Made by a program: the position numbers and the translations under genes
DNA from: Fuchsiella alkaliacetigena
Lineage (GTDB): Bacteria > Bacillota > Halanaerobiia > Halobacteroidales > Acetohalobiaceae
Assembly: GCF_023227765.1 (NCBI RefSeq)
Contig: NZ_JALKBZ010000031.1
Span: forward strand, 1 to 32,890
Length of the DNA stretch: 32,890 bases
Reading direction: 5' to 3'
The notes under the pieces: model-generated
The model's input: the letters and a program-made list of their open reading frames with translations, nothing else
Told to the model about the DNA's origin: nothing
The model's database searches: none
Shown: piece after piece, positions 14,875 to 22,289 of the stretch
Numbering within the stretch: the stretch's first letter is position 1
Layout: the number at the start of each line of letters is the position of its first letter

Positions 14875-14883
14875 TGGTATAAT
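14875..14883 (+). promoter_or_regulatory. extended -10 promoter of pilC
   Basis: TGGTATAAT is a perfect extended -10. No good -35 lies at 16-18 bases, which is common for extended -10 promoters. Start of transcription near 14890 would leave a very short leader before the Shine-Dalgarno at 14897-14901. Confidence 0.55.
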
Positions 14884-14908
14884 ATAGATATTATAGGGAG
14901 GGAGCCAT

Positions 14909-16123
14909 ATTTCGCAATTATTTAAATATAAAGCTAGAAATAGTGAGGGAGTATTGACCGAAGGTAGAATAGAAGCTGAAAGCAAAGATTTAGTAGTAGC
15001 ACGCTTGCGTAATCGTGGTTATTATATTACTTTTATTGAGGAAGTGAGCGCTAATAAAAGTAGCTTGCGGGAACGCTTACGTCAGTTTCAGAAAGTAAAC
15101 TTGCAGGATTTAGCTCTTTTTTGTCGTCAACTTGCTACTATGATTGATGCCGGACTTACATTAGTTAGAGCTTTGAGTATTCTTGCTGAACAAATTAGCA
15201 AGAATAAGTTGAAGGAAGCAATTAATTCTGTACGAGAGAATGTGGAAGGCGGGATGGCTTTTTCTGAGGCTTTAGCAGAAGAGGATCATATTTTCCCCCA
15301 ACTTTTTATCAGCATGATTAGGGCTGGGGAGGTAGGTGGAGTTTTGGATGAAATTTTAAATGAAATGGCCGATCATTTTGAGCGGGAAAATAATTTAAAT
15401 CAACAAATTACTTCAGCTTTAGTGTATCCAATAGTGATTATGCTAGTAGCTATGGGAGTAATAATTTTTTTAGTAGCGGTAGTTTTGCCTACTTTTGTAG
15501 ATATGTTTGCAGGTTTAGATATTATTTTACCTTTGCCAACTAGAATTTTAATGTTGTTTAGCTGGTTCTTAATTAATTATTGGTATTTAATTTTAATTTC
15601 AATAATAACTATGATTTATGGGGTTTATCGTTATTATCAAAGTAGAGCTGGCAGAAGGAAGATTGATAATTTATTATTACAACTTCCTTTGATTGGAGAT
15701 TTGATTATTAAAGTTTCAATAGCTAGATTTAGTAAAACTTTTTCAGTCTTAATTAGCAATGGGGTTACGATTTTAAAAAGCTTTGAGGTTGTAAGCGGAA
15801 TTATGAATAACAAGGTAATAGCTGAAAAAATGATGGAAGCTCAGCAAAGTATCAGTAAAGGACAGAGTATTACCCTTCCTTTTATGCAGGATGATTTATT
15901 TCCTAGCATGGTATTGCAAATGATTAGAGTTGGTGAGGAAAGTGGTGATTTGGATGTGATGCTAGCTAAAGTAGCGGATTTTTATGAACAAGAGGTGGAA
16001 TATAAGATTGAAACTATGGTGTCTTTGATAGAACCAGCCATGATTTTATTTTTGGGAGTGATAGTTGGGGGAATTGTGATTTCGGTGATGATGCCTATGT
16101 TTGAGCTGATGCAAGGTTTTTAA
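14909..16123 (+). CDS. pilC: inner-membrane platform protein PilC/GspF, apparent AUU start
   Basis: PilC is the polytopic platform that couples the PilB ATPase to pilin assembly. Two T2SSF cytoplasmic domains (about 85-205 and 285-405) alternate with membrane segments near 180-205, 220-250 and 385-400. Typical features include FCRQLATMIDAGLTLVRAL and the second-half equivalent FSKTFSVLISNGVTILKSF. Family members begin with a F-x-YKA....G....G.IEA block. Here that block lies upstream of every canonical start: reading from ATT 14909 gives SQLFKYKARNSEGVLTEGRI. GGAGG (14897-14901) lies exactly 7 bases before that ATT. The first canonical start is TTG 14954, which would remove 15 conserved residues. 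From ATT the length is 404, normal for PilC. Confidence 0.9.
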   Translation: MSQLFKYKARNSEGVLTEGRIEAESKDLVVARLRNRGYYITFIEEVSANKSSLRERLRQFQKVNLQDLALFCRQLATMIDAGLTLVRALSILAEQISKNKLKEAINSVRENVEGGMAFSEALAEEDHIFPQLFISMIRAGEVGGVLDEILNEMADHFERENNLNQQITSALVYPIVIMLVAMGVIIFLVAVVLPTFVDMFAGLDIILPLPTRILMLFSWFLINYWYLILISIITMIYGVYRYYQSRAGRRKIDNLLLQLPLIGDLIIKVSIARFSKTFSVLISNGVTILKSFEVVSGIMNNKVIAEKMMEAQQSISKGQSITLPFMQDDLFPSMVLQMIRVGEESGDLDVMLAKVADFYEQEVEYKIETMVSLIEPAMILFLGVIVGGIVISVMMPMFELMQGF

Positions 16124-16206
16124 TTTTAAAAAAGCTTATACTGAAAATTATCAGAATATTTTGGATAATTGAAGTTTAAATGTACTAGAAGATTAAAAAA
16201 ATCAAC

Positions 16207-16235
16207 TTAGAATTAACTAATTTATTTAATATACT
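16207..16235 (+). promoter_or_regulatory. possible pilin promoter
   Basis: TTAGAA (16207-16212), 17 bases, then TATACT (16230-16235), about 40 bases before the pilin ATG. A separate promoter would fit the high demand for major pilin. The -35 is weak. Confidence 0.3.
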
Positions 16236-16275
16236 CTTAAAAAGCTGAGTATAAGCTAAAATTGGGGGATCTAAG

Positions 16276-16710
16276 ATGGTTATCAAGTTAAGAAAAAAGT
16301 TTAAACAGGAAAATGCTTTTACTTTAATTGAATTAATGATGGTAGTTGTAGTATTGGGAGTTTTAGCTGGAATAGCGGTGCCCAGATTTTTAGGAATAGG
16401 TGATAGGGCAGAGAAGATTGCTGTCGAATCTGATTTTCGTAATATACAGAATGCATTGGAGATGTATAGAGTTGATGAAGGGGAGTATCCTAATAATTTA
16501 GATAATGCAGAAGATTATGGTTTAACTTCAGATGTAATAAACGATCCAACTAATGATGGGAATGAGTATATTTACTATGTAAATGAAGATGATGGAAGTA
16601 ATATTGCATATAAAGTTGGTACTGAAAATAGCATCGATGGCTATTATATTATTTTCGATTCTGAAACAGGATTAGATAGTGAAGCTGAAACTAAAGTTAG
16701 TGATTTTTAA
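16276..16710 (+). CDS. major pilin / GspG-like pseudopilin
   Basis: The prepilin has a 14-residue basic leader ending in Ala, then the type IV N-terminus FTLIELMMVVVVLGVLAGIA with the conserved Glu at mature position 5. The -1 residue is Ala, where Gly is usual. The globular part has ALEMYRVDEGEYPNNLDN, close to the GspG major-pseudopilin pattern around YP, and a C-terminal Asp-rich region (DPTNDGN) that could bind calcium; this is inference. At 144 residues it fits either PilA or GspG. It follows pilC after a 152-base gap containing a 10-bp inverted repeat and a possible promoter. GGGGGATC is the ribosome site. Prepilin peptidase is the next gene. Confidence 0.88.
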   Translation: MVIKLRKKFKQENAFTLIELMMVVVVLGVLAGIAVPRFLGIGDRAEKIAVESDFRNIQNALEMYRVDEGEYPNNLDNAEDYGLTSDVINDPTNDGNEYIYYVNEDDGSNIAYKVGTENSIDGYYIIFDSETGLDSEAETKVSDF

Positions 16711-16780
16711 AATTTTAATTTGATTTTTTAATGAAGTTTGAGCAGACTTTATGATATCTAATTTATTAGGCGGGATTCTA

Positions 16781-17530
16781 ATGAGCATATTAATATTTAT
16801 TTTTGGACTAATCATTGGTAGTTTTTTAAACGTAGTTATTTATCGCTTACCGGCTGGAAAACCAATGATTTTTTCTCGTTCTGAGTGTAATCACTGTCAA
16901 ACTGAACTCAGTATCAAAGATTTAGTACCATTTTTTAGTTATCTATTATTGGGCGGAAACTGTCGTTATTGTGAAAGTGTATTTTCCTTACAATATCCAG
17001 CAGTCGAACTTTTAACCGGATTTCTTTTCCTGCTCCTTTATAAACAGTATTTTTTGAGCACACAGTTTTTAGTTTATGGTTTTTTGACTACACTCTTAAT
17101 AGTAGCTAGCGTAATAGATTTGAGACAGCAAATAATCCCCAATCAAATAAACTATTTAGGAATTGGAGCTGGAACTTTATCTAGTTTGCTATTGGCTGAT
17201 TTATCCTTATTTTCCTCTTTAGTAGGGGTAGTAATGGCTGGAGGAGCTCTTTTATTTTTGGCAGTAATAAGTAGAGGGGGAATAGGTATGGGCGATGTGA
17301 AGTTTTTAGCTATGATCGGTAGTTTTTTAGGAGCTAGATTAGCCTTACTTAGTTTAGTTTTGGGTTCTTTGATTGGTTCACTATTATTCCTACCTTTTTT
17401 GGTGATAGGGGTAAAGGGAAGAAAAGATCGAGTTCCTTTCGGGCCCTTAATTGCTTTAGGAGCTATAATTATGATTTTGAAAGGTGAAGAACTAATTGCT
17501 TGGTACTTAAATTTTTTTAGTATTAATTGA
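16781..17530 (+). CDS. pilD: type IV prepilin peptidase / N-methyltransferase
   Basis: PilD cleaves prepilin leaders at the cytoplasmic face and methylates the new N-terminal residue. The N-terminal methylase part has FGLIIGSFLNVVIYRLP and two zinc-type pairs, CNHC and CRYC. The peptidase catalytic aspartates are in VIDLRQQIIPN and GMGDVKF, both intact. About eight membrane segments are visible. ATG 16781 (249 residues) is preferred to ATG 16751, because GGCGGGA lies just before 16781 and nothing similar precedes 16751. Its substrates are likely the major pilin upstream and the four minor pilins downstream, most of which carry Ala at -1. Confidence 0.95.
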   Translation: MSILIFIFGLIIGSFLNVVIYRLPAGKPMIFSRSECNHCQTELSIKDLVPFFSYLLLGGNCRYCESVFSLQYPAVELLTGFLFLLLYKQYFLSTQFLVYGFLTTLLIVASVIDLRQQIIPNQINYLGIGAGTLSSLLLADLSLFSSLVGVVMAGGALLFLAVISRGGIGMGDVKFLAMIGSFLGARLALLSLVLGSLIGSLLFLPFLVIGVKGRKDRVPFGPLIALGAIIMILKGEELIAWYLNFFSIN

Positions 17531-17546
17531 ATAGGAATGATTATTT

Positions 17547-18014
17547 ATGCTTTTAAAAACAGAGCACAAATGTCAAGCTTTTGTATTAGCAGAGTTGTTA
17601 ATGGTATTAAGCATTATTGGAATTTTAATTACGGGGTTTTTATTTATTTCTGCTGATGTTTTTAGTAATCAACGATTGGAGATAGCTGCTGGTGAGCTTT
17701 TATCTGATTTACGTAAGGTTCGGTATTTAGCAATTAGTGAACGGGAAAAGCATGGATTGGAATTTGATTTTGATAAACGCGAGTATGTTATTTATAAAAA
17801 AGGTGAAGAAAAAGTTATTCTGCAGACTAAAAAACTGGAATCGGGAATTAAATATGGTGAAACTACCTTGGGTGGTAATAAGGCTAGTTTTTCTTCTGAA
17901 GGAACGGCTAATTCAGGTAGTATTTATTTATCTAATAATGCTCGGACATTAAAAATAGTAATTTTCGGGGCTACAGGTAGAATTAGATTAGAAGAGGTAG
18001 AAGATGATGATTGA
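17547..18014 (+). CDS. minor pseudopilin, GspH/FimT-like
   Basis: A 155-residue prepilin with an 11-residue leader ending in QA, followed by FVLAELLMVLSIIGILITGF, which carries the Glu at mature position 5. The length, the early position in the minor-pilin set and the segment AAGELLSDLRKVRYLAISE match GspH/FimT proteins, which have a similar helix pattern after the membrane segment. Such proteins form the tip-initiation complex of pili or pseudopili. The -1 residue is again Ala. The end overlaps the next gene by 11 bases. Subfamily naming is tentative because minor pilins diverge quickly. Confidence 0.8.
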   Translation: MLLKTEHKCQAFVLAELLMVLSIIGILITGFLFISADVFSNQRLEIAAGELLSDLRKVRYLAISEREKHGLEFDFDKREYVIYKKGEEKVILQTKKLESGIKYGETTLGGNKASFSSEGTANSGSIYLSNNARTLKIVIFGATGRIRLEEVEDDD

Positions 18015-18414
18015 TAACAGACTTATTCTTGTTGAAGAAGGTTTTAGTTTGGTTGAATTAGTTGTCGGTCTTGCTATTATCTCTATTGTTTTAATATCTG
18101 CTTTGAATTTTTTTAGTAATAGCCTTGCTTTTATAAGTAGAACTAATCAGAGAAGTAAGGCTTTAAATTTGGCCCAACAAATTATGGAAGAGCAAAAAGT
18201 TAAAAAGCTTGATGATTTAGATGACTTGAATAACGATAATTTTGATAGTATAGCTGAAGAAGATAATTTTGAGAAAAAGGTAAAGGTTGAAAAATATAAT
18301 AATGAGGAAGATATTAAAAATGAGGAAGATATTAAAAAAGTAACAGTTATAGTTGCTTGGCCAAGCAATAATAGTCAAGAGGTTAAGTTAGTAACATTAA
18401 TTTCAAAAAGATAG
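18004..18414 (+). CDS. minor pseudopilin, GspI/PilV-like
   Basis: A 136-residue prepilin with the cleavage site EEG/FSLVELVVGLAIISIVLIS. It is the only prepilin here with the standard Gly at -1. The following NQRSKALNLAQQIMEEQK resembles the GspI/PilV helix. The middle is strongly acidic (DDLDDLNNDN and two NEEDIK units) and includes a perfect 18-bp tandem duplication at 18301-18336. It is translationally coupled to the preceding gene (11-base overlap). It is expected to join the minor-pilin tip complex with its neighbours. Confidence 0.8.
   Translation: MMIDNRLILVEEGFSLVELVVGLAIISIVLISALNFFSNSLAFISRTNQRSKALNLAQQIMEEQKVKKLDDLDDLNNDNFDSIAEEDNFEKKVKVEKYNNEEDIKNEEDIKKVTVIVAWPSNNSQEVKLVTLISKR
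18301..18336 (+). repeat. perfect 18-bp tandem duplication inside a minor pilin gene
   Basis: The 18-base unit AATGAGGAAGATATTAAA occurs twice without a mismatch. It is in frame and adds a second NEEDIK to the protein. The exact identity suggests a recent slip event. Confidence 0.95.
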
Positions 18415-18456
18415 TTCAAGTTAGCTGGTATTGGATTGTGGAGGTGAGTTGAGTAT

Positions 18457-18981
18457 ATGGGGAGCTTTGGTAGAGAAGAGCAGGCTGTAACTTTAATAGA
18501 ATTATTGATTGTAATAGCTATTATCGGAATTATCTTTACGGCTATTTACAGTACTCAGCTCACAGGTTGGAGGGTTTGGAATTTTAGTCAAGATCAGGTA
18601 GAGCTTCAACAGACAGCTCGCTTATTAATGATGATAGTTGCTAGAGATGTTCGGAGAGCTATGGAAGTAGAAGTAAAAGATGAAGGCTATAGAGTTGTTT
18701 TAATATATATGGAAGAAGAACAAGCAGAAGAGGAAGAAGTACAAAAAATAGAATATGAAATTGATGATAATGAAGTAAAAAGAAGAAAAAAAGAAAAGGA
18801 AGATGGAAAAGTTAATTGGGGAAATCGACAACCTCTTACTACAGAAATAATAGACCTTGAGGCTTATCAAGAGCAAAAGCCTCCTTTTAATAAAGAAGAT
18901 AGGCTAGTGACTATTATTTTCAACTTGAAAAAGAGAGATCACAACTATCAGTTAGAGAATAAGATCTATTTTAGAAATTAA
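18457..18981 (+). CDS. minor pseudopilin, GspJ/PilW-like
   Basis: A 174-residue prepilin with a 10-residue leader ending in QA and the mature start VTLIELLIVIAIIGIIFTAI. Mature residue 1 is Val and the -1 residue is Ala, both off the usual Gly/Phe. Next comes a GspJ-like stretch, SQDQVELQQTARLLMMIVARDVRRAM. The central part is rich in Glu and Lys (EEEQAEEEEVQKIEYEI, RRKKEKEDGK), which fits a salt-adapted or flexible loop. GGAGGTGA at 18440-18447, 9 bases before the ATG, fixes the start. It sits third in the minor-pilin set. Confidence 0.8.
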   Translation: MGSFGREEQAVTLIELLIVIAIIGIIFTAIYSTQLTGWRVWNFSQDQVELQQTARLLMMIVARDVRRAMEVEVKDEGYRVVLIYMEEEQAEEEEVQKIEYEIDDNEVKRRKKEKEDGKVNWGNRQPLTTEIIDLEAYQEQKPPFNKEDRLVTIIFNLKKRDHNYQLENKIYFRN

Positions 18982-19002
18982 ATTCAAGGGAGGTGGAGCA
19001 GA

Positions 19003-19431
19003 ATATTTATTCAGACCGAAGAAGCTTCGGTACTTTTATTGAGTTTAATGGTGATAACTCTATTATCAGTCTTATTTATAGGTATGAGTACTTTGGTGAG
19101 GAATGAAATTAAATTAATCAGTAATAATGAGGACTCGGTTAAGGTTTTTTATTTGGCTGAAGCCGGCTTGGAATATGGGAGATCTAAGTTGGATGATGAT
19201 GTTTGGGATGATGGTAAATTATCATCTGGGGAGTGGTGGAGTGAGCTAGCTAATCAAGAGATTAAAGTAATCAAAGATGATGGTATTGATGATGGAGATT
19301 ATAAAATTAAAAGTACGGCTATTTATAATGGTCTTAGTAGGACTGTAGGAGCAAAGTTTGAATACTTAGAAGCTTCTAGTAATGGCGATGGTAGTTATCA
19401 ACAAGTAGAAGGCAGCTGGTTAGAGAAATAA
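19003..19431 (+). CDS. minor pseudopilin, GspK/PilX-like, apparent AUA start
   Basis: The frame encodes a prepilin N-terminus SVLLLSLMVITLLSVLFIGM preceded by a short leader FIQTEEA. It lacks the Glu at position 5, as is usual for GspK/PilX tip proteins, and continues with SVKVFYLAEAGLEYGRSKL, a hallmark of the PilX/GspK family. GGGAGGTGG (18988-18996) is a very good ribosome site, yet no ATG, GTG or TTG lies within 40 bases of it in frame. The best-placed codon is ATA 19003, 9 bases after GGAGG. The next canonical start, TTG 19039, falls inside the membrane helix and would remove the cleavage site. The protein is about 142 residues from ATA. Confidence 0.72.
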   Translation: MFIQTEEASVLLLSLMVITLLSVLFIGMSTLVRNEIKLISNNEDSVKVFYLAEAGLEYGRSKLDDDVWDDGKLSSGEWWSELANQEIKVIKDDGIDDGDYKIKSTAIYNGLSRTVGAKFEYLEASSNGDGSYQQVEGSWLEK

Positions 19432-19489
19432 TAGTTCTTTAACAGTTAGCTTTGTTTTCAGTTTAAATAAGGATAGAAGGGGTGGTGGA

Positions 19490-20584
19490 ATGCAGATAGT
19501 TGATGGATTATCTAATCTATTTCAAAATATAACTGGAGCTTTATTTAAAAATAATAGCTTAGCATTTTTAAATAAACAGGTAATTGGAGTTGATATCGGT
19601 TCCAATTTAATTAAAGCTGTCAGCGCTGACTTAAAGAAAGAGCAGCTAATATTCAAGAATTTAACTTTAACAGAGACTCCCCCAGGAGTAATAGAGAAAG
19701 GCAAATTGAAGGATTTGGATACTTTAGCTGCTGAGCTAGGAGAGTTATTGAGCAGTAATAACTTTGCAGCTACTCAAATAGTTACGGCTATCAGTGGGGA
19801 AGAGTTGATTATTAGAATGTTAGAGATTCCCTCTATGCCCAAAGAAGAATTATCGGAGGCTGTTAAATGGGAGGCTCAGGAACAGTTACCTATGTCCTTG
19901 GAAAATGTAATTCTGGATTATGAAATTATTATGCGTGAAGAAAATGGTAGTTATAAGCTTATGTTGGTAGCTGTAGACCGTAATGTAATAGATAGCTACT
20001 TGGAGTTATTTCGCAGCTTGGACTTAAAGGTTTTAGCAATAGAAATAGAACCACTAGCTTTGAGTAGGAGTATCAGTTTTCTTCATCCAGCAGAGACTTT
20101 AGCTATTATAGACATAGGTGCATCTACTACTGATATTTCTGTTTGCAATCAAGAGCAGCTTTTATTTACTAGAACCATCAATTTGGCTGCTAACGATATC
20201 ACCGAAGAGTTAGCTGAAAACCAGGAGTTAGATTTATCGGCGGCTGAAAAATATAAGCAGACTTGCAATCTTTTTGCTGAAGAGTTAGGGCTGGTTATTA
20301 GAAATCTAACTACTACTATTTATCGTTCTTTGGACTATTTTCAAGTTGAATTTAAGAATTATAATATAGAGAGAATTATTTTGACCGGAGGTGGTAGTAA
20401 GTTAAAGGGCTTTAAAAAGCATCTAAGTAATGAGTTTGGGGTGGAAGTTACTAGCTTGGAGCTATTAGATGCTGTAGAAGTAGAAGCTGATTTTGTAAAT
20501 AGTAGTATCGAGTTAACTGAGATTAATCAGTTTTTAGGAGTTGCTTTAGGCTTGGCTCTAAGAGGGGTGATGGACTATGATTAA
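19490..20584 (+). CDS. pilM: type IV pilus actin-like protein PilM
   Basis: A 364-residue cytoplasmic, FtsA-like ATP-binding protein that binds the N-terminal tail of PilN and links the ATPase to the inner-membrane alignment complex. It has the phosphate-1 motif VIGVDIGSNLIKAV near residue 32, the family block MLEIPSMPKEELSEAVKWEA, a second phosphate motif IDIGASTTDISV, and the adenosine motif ILTGGGSKLKGF near residue 300. AAGGGGTGGTGG precedes the ATG. Its end overlaps pilN by 8 bases. The N-terminal 25 residues before the first strand are slightly longer than usual. Confidence 0.94.
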   Translation: MQIVDGLSNLFQNITGALFKNNSLAFLNKQVIGVDIGSNLIKAVSADLKKEQLIFKNLTLTETPPGVIEKGKLKDLDTLAAELGELLSSNNFAATQIVTAISGEELIIRMLEIPSMPKEELSEAVKWEAQEQLPMSLENVILDYEIIMREENGSYKLMLVAVDRNVIDSYLELFRSLDLKVLAIEIEPLALSRSISFLHPAETLAIIDIGASTTDISVCNQEQLLFTRTINLAANDITEELAENQELDLSAAEKYKQTCNLFAEELGLVIRNLTTTIYRSLDYFQVEFKNYNIERIILTGGGSKLKGFKKHLSNEFGVEVTSLELLDAVEVEADFVNSSIELTEINQFLGVALGLALRGVMDYD

Positions 20585-21137
20585 TTTATTGCCTCCGGAG
20601 TATTTAAAACAGCAGCAGACTAATTGGAAAAAAGGTTTAGTTATCGGTTTGATAGTTATTATACTTTTAGTAGTTAGCGTTACTTCTTTGCGCTTAATCT
20701 TACATAATAGAGAACTGGAAAATAAGTTAGCAATAACTGAGAGTAAGTTGCAAGAAGTAAACAGGGAACTAGAGGATTTACCAGCTTTGGAGTCTGAAAA
20801 GAATAAGTTGGAGAGTAGATTAAAAAATAGAGCTCGAATAAAAGATAGACAACTGGACTGGTTGGAAATAATGCATGATTTGGAGTTGTTAATGCCTAGT
20901 GAGGTTTGGTTGCAAAGGTTTAATATTTCTTTGGACAGAAGCTTCAGTTTAGAAGGATATGTACTAAGAACTCAGGTGAGTACTTTAATAGAAAGTTTGA
21001 CAGCATCTGCTTATTTTAGCAATTTAGAGGTTGATTATGTTGAGCAACAAGAACTTAATTATACAGACTATCAAGAGGATGAGGCTACTTTTTTTCGTCT
21101 GCATGGGAAGATAGATGAGAGTAAGGGTGAACAATAA
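20577..21137 (+). CDS. pilN: pilus inner-membrane assembly protein PilN
   Basis: PilN opens with the conserved short cytoplasmic tail MINLLPPEYL, the NLLP motif that docks in PilM. A single membrane segment (about 21-42) and a periplasmic coiled coil (about 48-90) follow, then a ferredoxin-like domain. The 186 residues are normal for the family. It overlaps pilM and ends in TAATG, sharing a base with pilO, so the stoichiometry of the three is probably set by coupled translation. It forms a heterodimer with PilO in known systems. Confidence 0.92.
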   Translation: MINLLPPEYLKQQQTNWKKGLVIGLIVIILLVVSVTSLRLILHNRELENKLAITESKLQEVNRELEDLPALESEKNKLESRLKNRARIKDRQLDWLEIMHDLELLMPSEVWLQRFNISLDRSFSLEGYVLRTQVSTLIESLTASAYFSNLEVDYVEQQELNYTDYQEDEATFFRLHGKIDESKGEQ

Positions 21138-21685
21138 TGGAGTTTAGAGAGCTAACTGCTAGAGAAAAAAAGTTATTGATTATTTTTTTAATAGTAGTTG
21201 TAGTAGCGGTTGTTTATTATTTTTTTTATGCTCCGCAGTGGGAGAAAAGGATGGAATTGGAGGCTAAAGTAGAAGCAAAGTTACAAGAGCTTGAGTTTAG
21301 CAGTTTTAAATTGCGCCGAATTAAGCTTTTAAGAGAGGAAATAGAGTTGTTAGAGGAGTTAAGGAGAGCAGGAGTTGAGTTTTTAGAGGTTGGTCAAAGA
21401 AATAGAATGGTTGTAGACTTAGATGAGTCTGCTCTAGCAGCAGACCTAGAGCTATTAAGTATTACTCCGGCTAGCAGCCGAGAAGAAGATCAGTATTTGC
21501 AGTATCCAGTTAATCTAGTTTTAAAGGGAGAGTACAGTGGCTTTTTGGACTTTATTAAACAGCTAGCGGAGTTTGATTATCTAGTTCAGATTAATAGCTT
21601 AGATATTTCTTCACCAAATCTAAGCACAGAGCTAAATCTGGAGTTAGAAGTAGCGGGATATGCTTTTCGAGAGGAGGAAGATTGA
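21137..21685 (+). CDS. pilO: pilus inner-membrane assembly protein PilO
   Basis: The 182-residue protein has a short cytoplasmic tail, one membrane segment (about 14-32), a coiled coil (about 38-78) and a C-terminal ferredoxin-like domain with the pattern YPVNLVLKGEYSGFLDFIKQL, typical of PilO. It starts on the pilN stop and is followed at once by the PilP-like gene. In known systems PilO pairs with PilN and with PilP to span the periplasm up to the secretin. Confidence 0.9.
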   Translation: MEFRELTAREKKLLIIFLIVVVVAVVYYFFYAPQWEKRMELEAKVEAKLQELEFSSFKLRRIKLLREEIELLEELRRAGVEFLEVGQRNRMVVDLDESALAADLELLSITPASSREEDQYLQYPVNLVLKGEYSGFLDFIKQLAEFDYLVQINSLDISSPNLSTELNLELEVAGYAFREEED

Positions 21686-21686
21686 A

Positions 21687-22289
21687 GTGCTTAATAAATT
21701 TCGAAGTATATTTAGTTTAATGAATAATACTATACTTTTAATTGCTTTGTTTTTCTTTTTTTTATTTCTAAGTACTACTTTAGTCTATCGCTTTTTAGGT
21801 AGCTTATTTGTTGATGATCATTTAACAGAGTTTGAAAATGAGCTGGCGACTATGATTGATACTCAGCGTAGAGCCGAAGTTGAGGTTGAATTAGCTGAGG
21901 AACTGCTTGGATTAAGAGAATTGGAGACAGAAACAGGATTAGCACTTTTTAGATATGATAATTTGCTTAGCAGAAACCCCTTCGAAGCTCAGTTAACTAA
22001 GCAGTCTACTGAAGAAGAGCTTAGGGTTGAAGCAAATGGAGAGGTTGCTGGAGAAATGACAACGGAAATACAGTTACAAAAGGAGATCGAAGTATTAGGT
22101 ATTTTAGGTAGCGGAATTAATAAACGAGCTATTATTGAAGTTGAAGACAGTAGTTATATAGTTAGTCAAGGGGATGAAATAGCAGAGCTGACAATTGAAA
22201 GAATACTGACTGAGGAAGTTATTATTACTAAAGAAGAGCAGAAGTTTAACTATCAGCTAGGGGGTGAGGAAGATCAAAATCAAAATTAA
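21687..22289 (+). CDS. PilP/GspC-like periplasmic linker protein
   Basis: A 200-residue protein with one N-terminal membrane segment (about 10-32), a charged helical region (45-80), and a C-terminal beta domain. The last part, EVLGILGSGINKRAIIEVED followed by SSYIVSQGDEIAELTIERI, fits the homology region of GspC/PilP, which contacts the N-domain of the secretin. A membrane anchor rather than a lipoprotein signal makes it more GspC-like than classic PilP. GTG 21687, one base after the pilO stop and 9 bases after GGAGG, is preferred over ATG 21660. The end overlaps pilQ by 26 bases. Confidence 0.75.
   Translation: MLNKFRSIFSLMNNTILLIALFFFFLFLSTTLVYRFLGSLFVDDHLTEFENELATMIDTQRRAEVEVELAEELLGLRELETETGLALFRYDNLLSRNPFEAQLTKQSTEEELRVEANGEVAGEMTTEIQLQKEIEVLGILGSGINKRAIIEVEDSSYIVSQGDEIAELTIERILTEEVIITKEEQKFNYQLGGEEDQNQN

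Noticed and set aside
14894-14956. Frameshift or truncated pilC
   Set aside because: The upstream conserved residues are in the same frame with no stop between them, so a rare start codon explains the data better than a broken gene.
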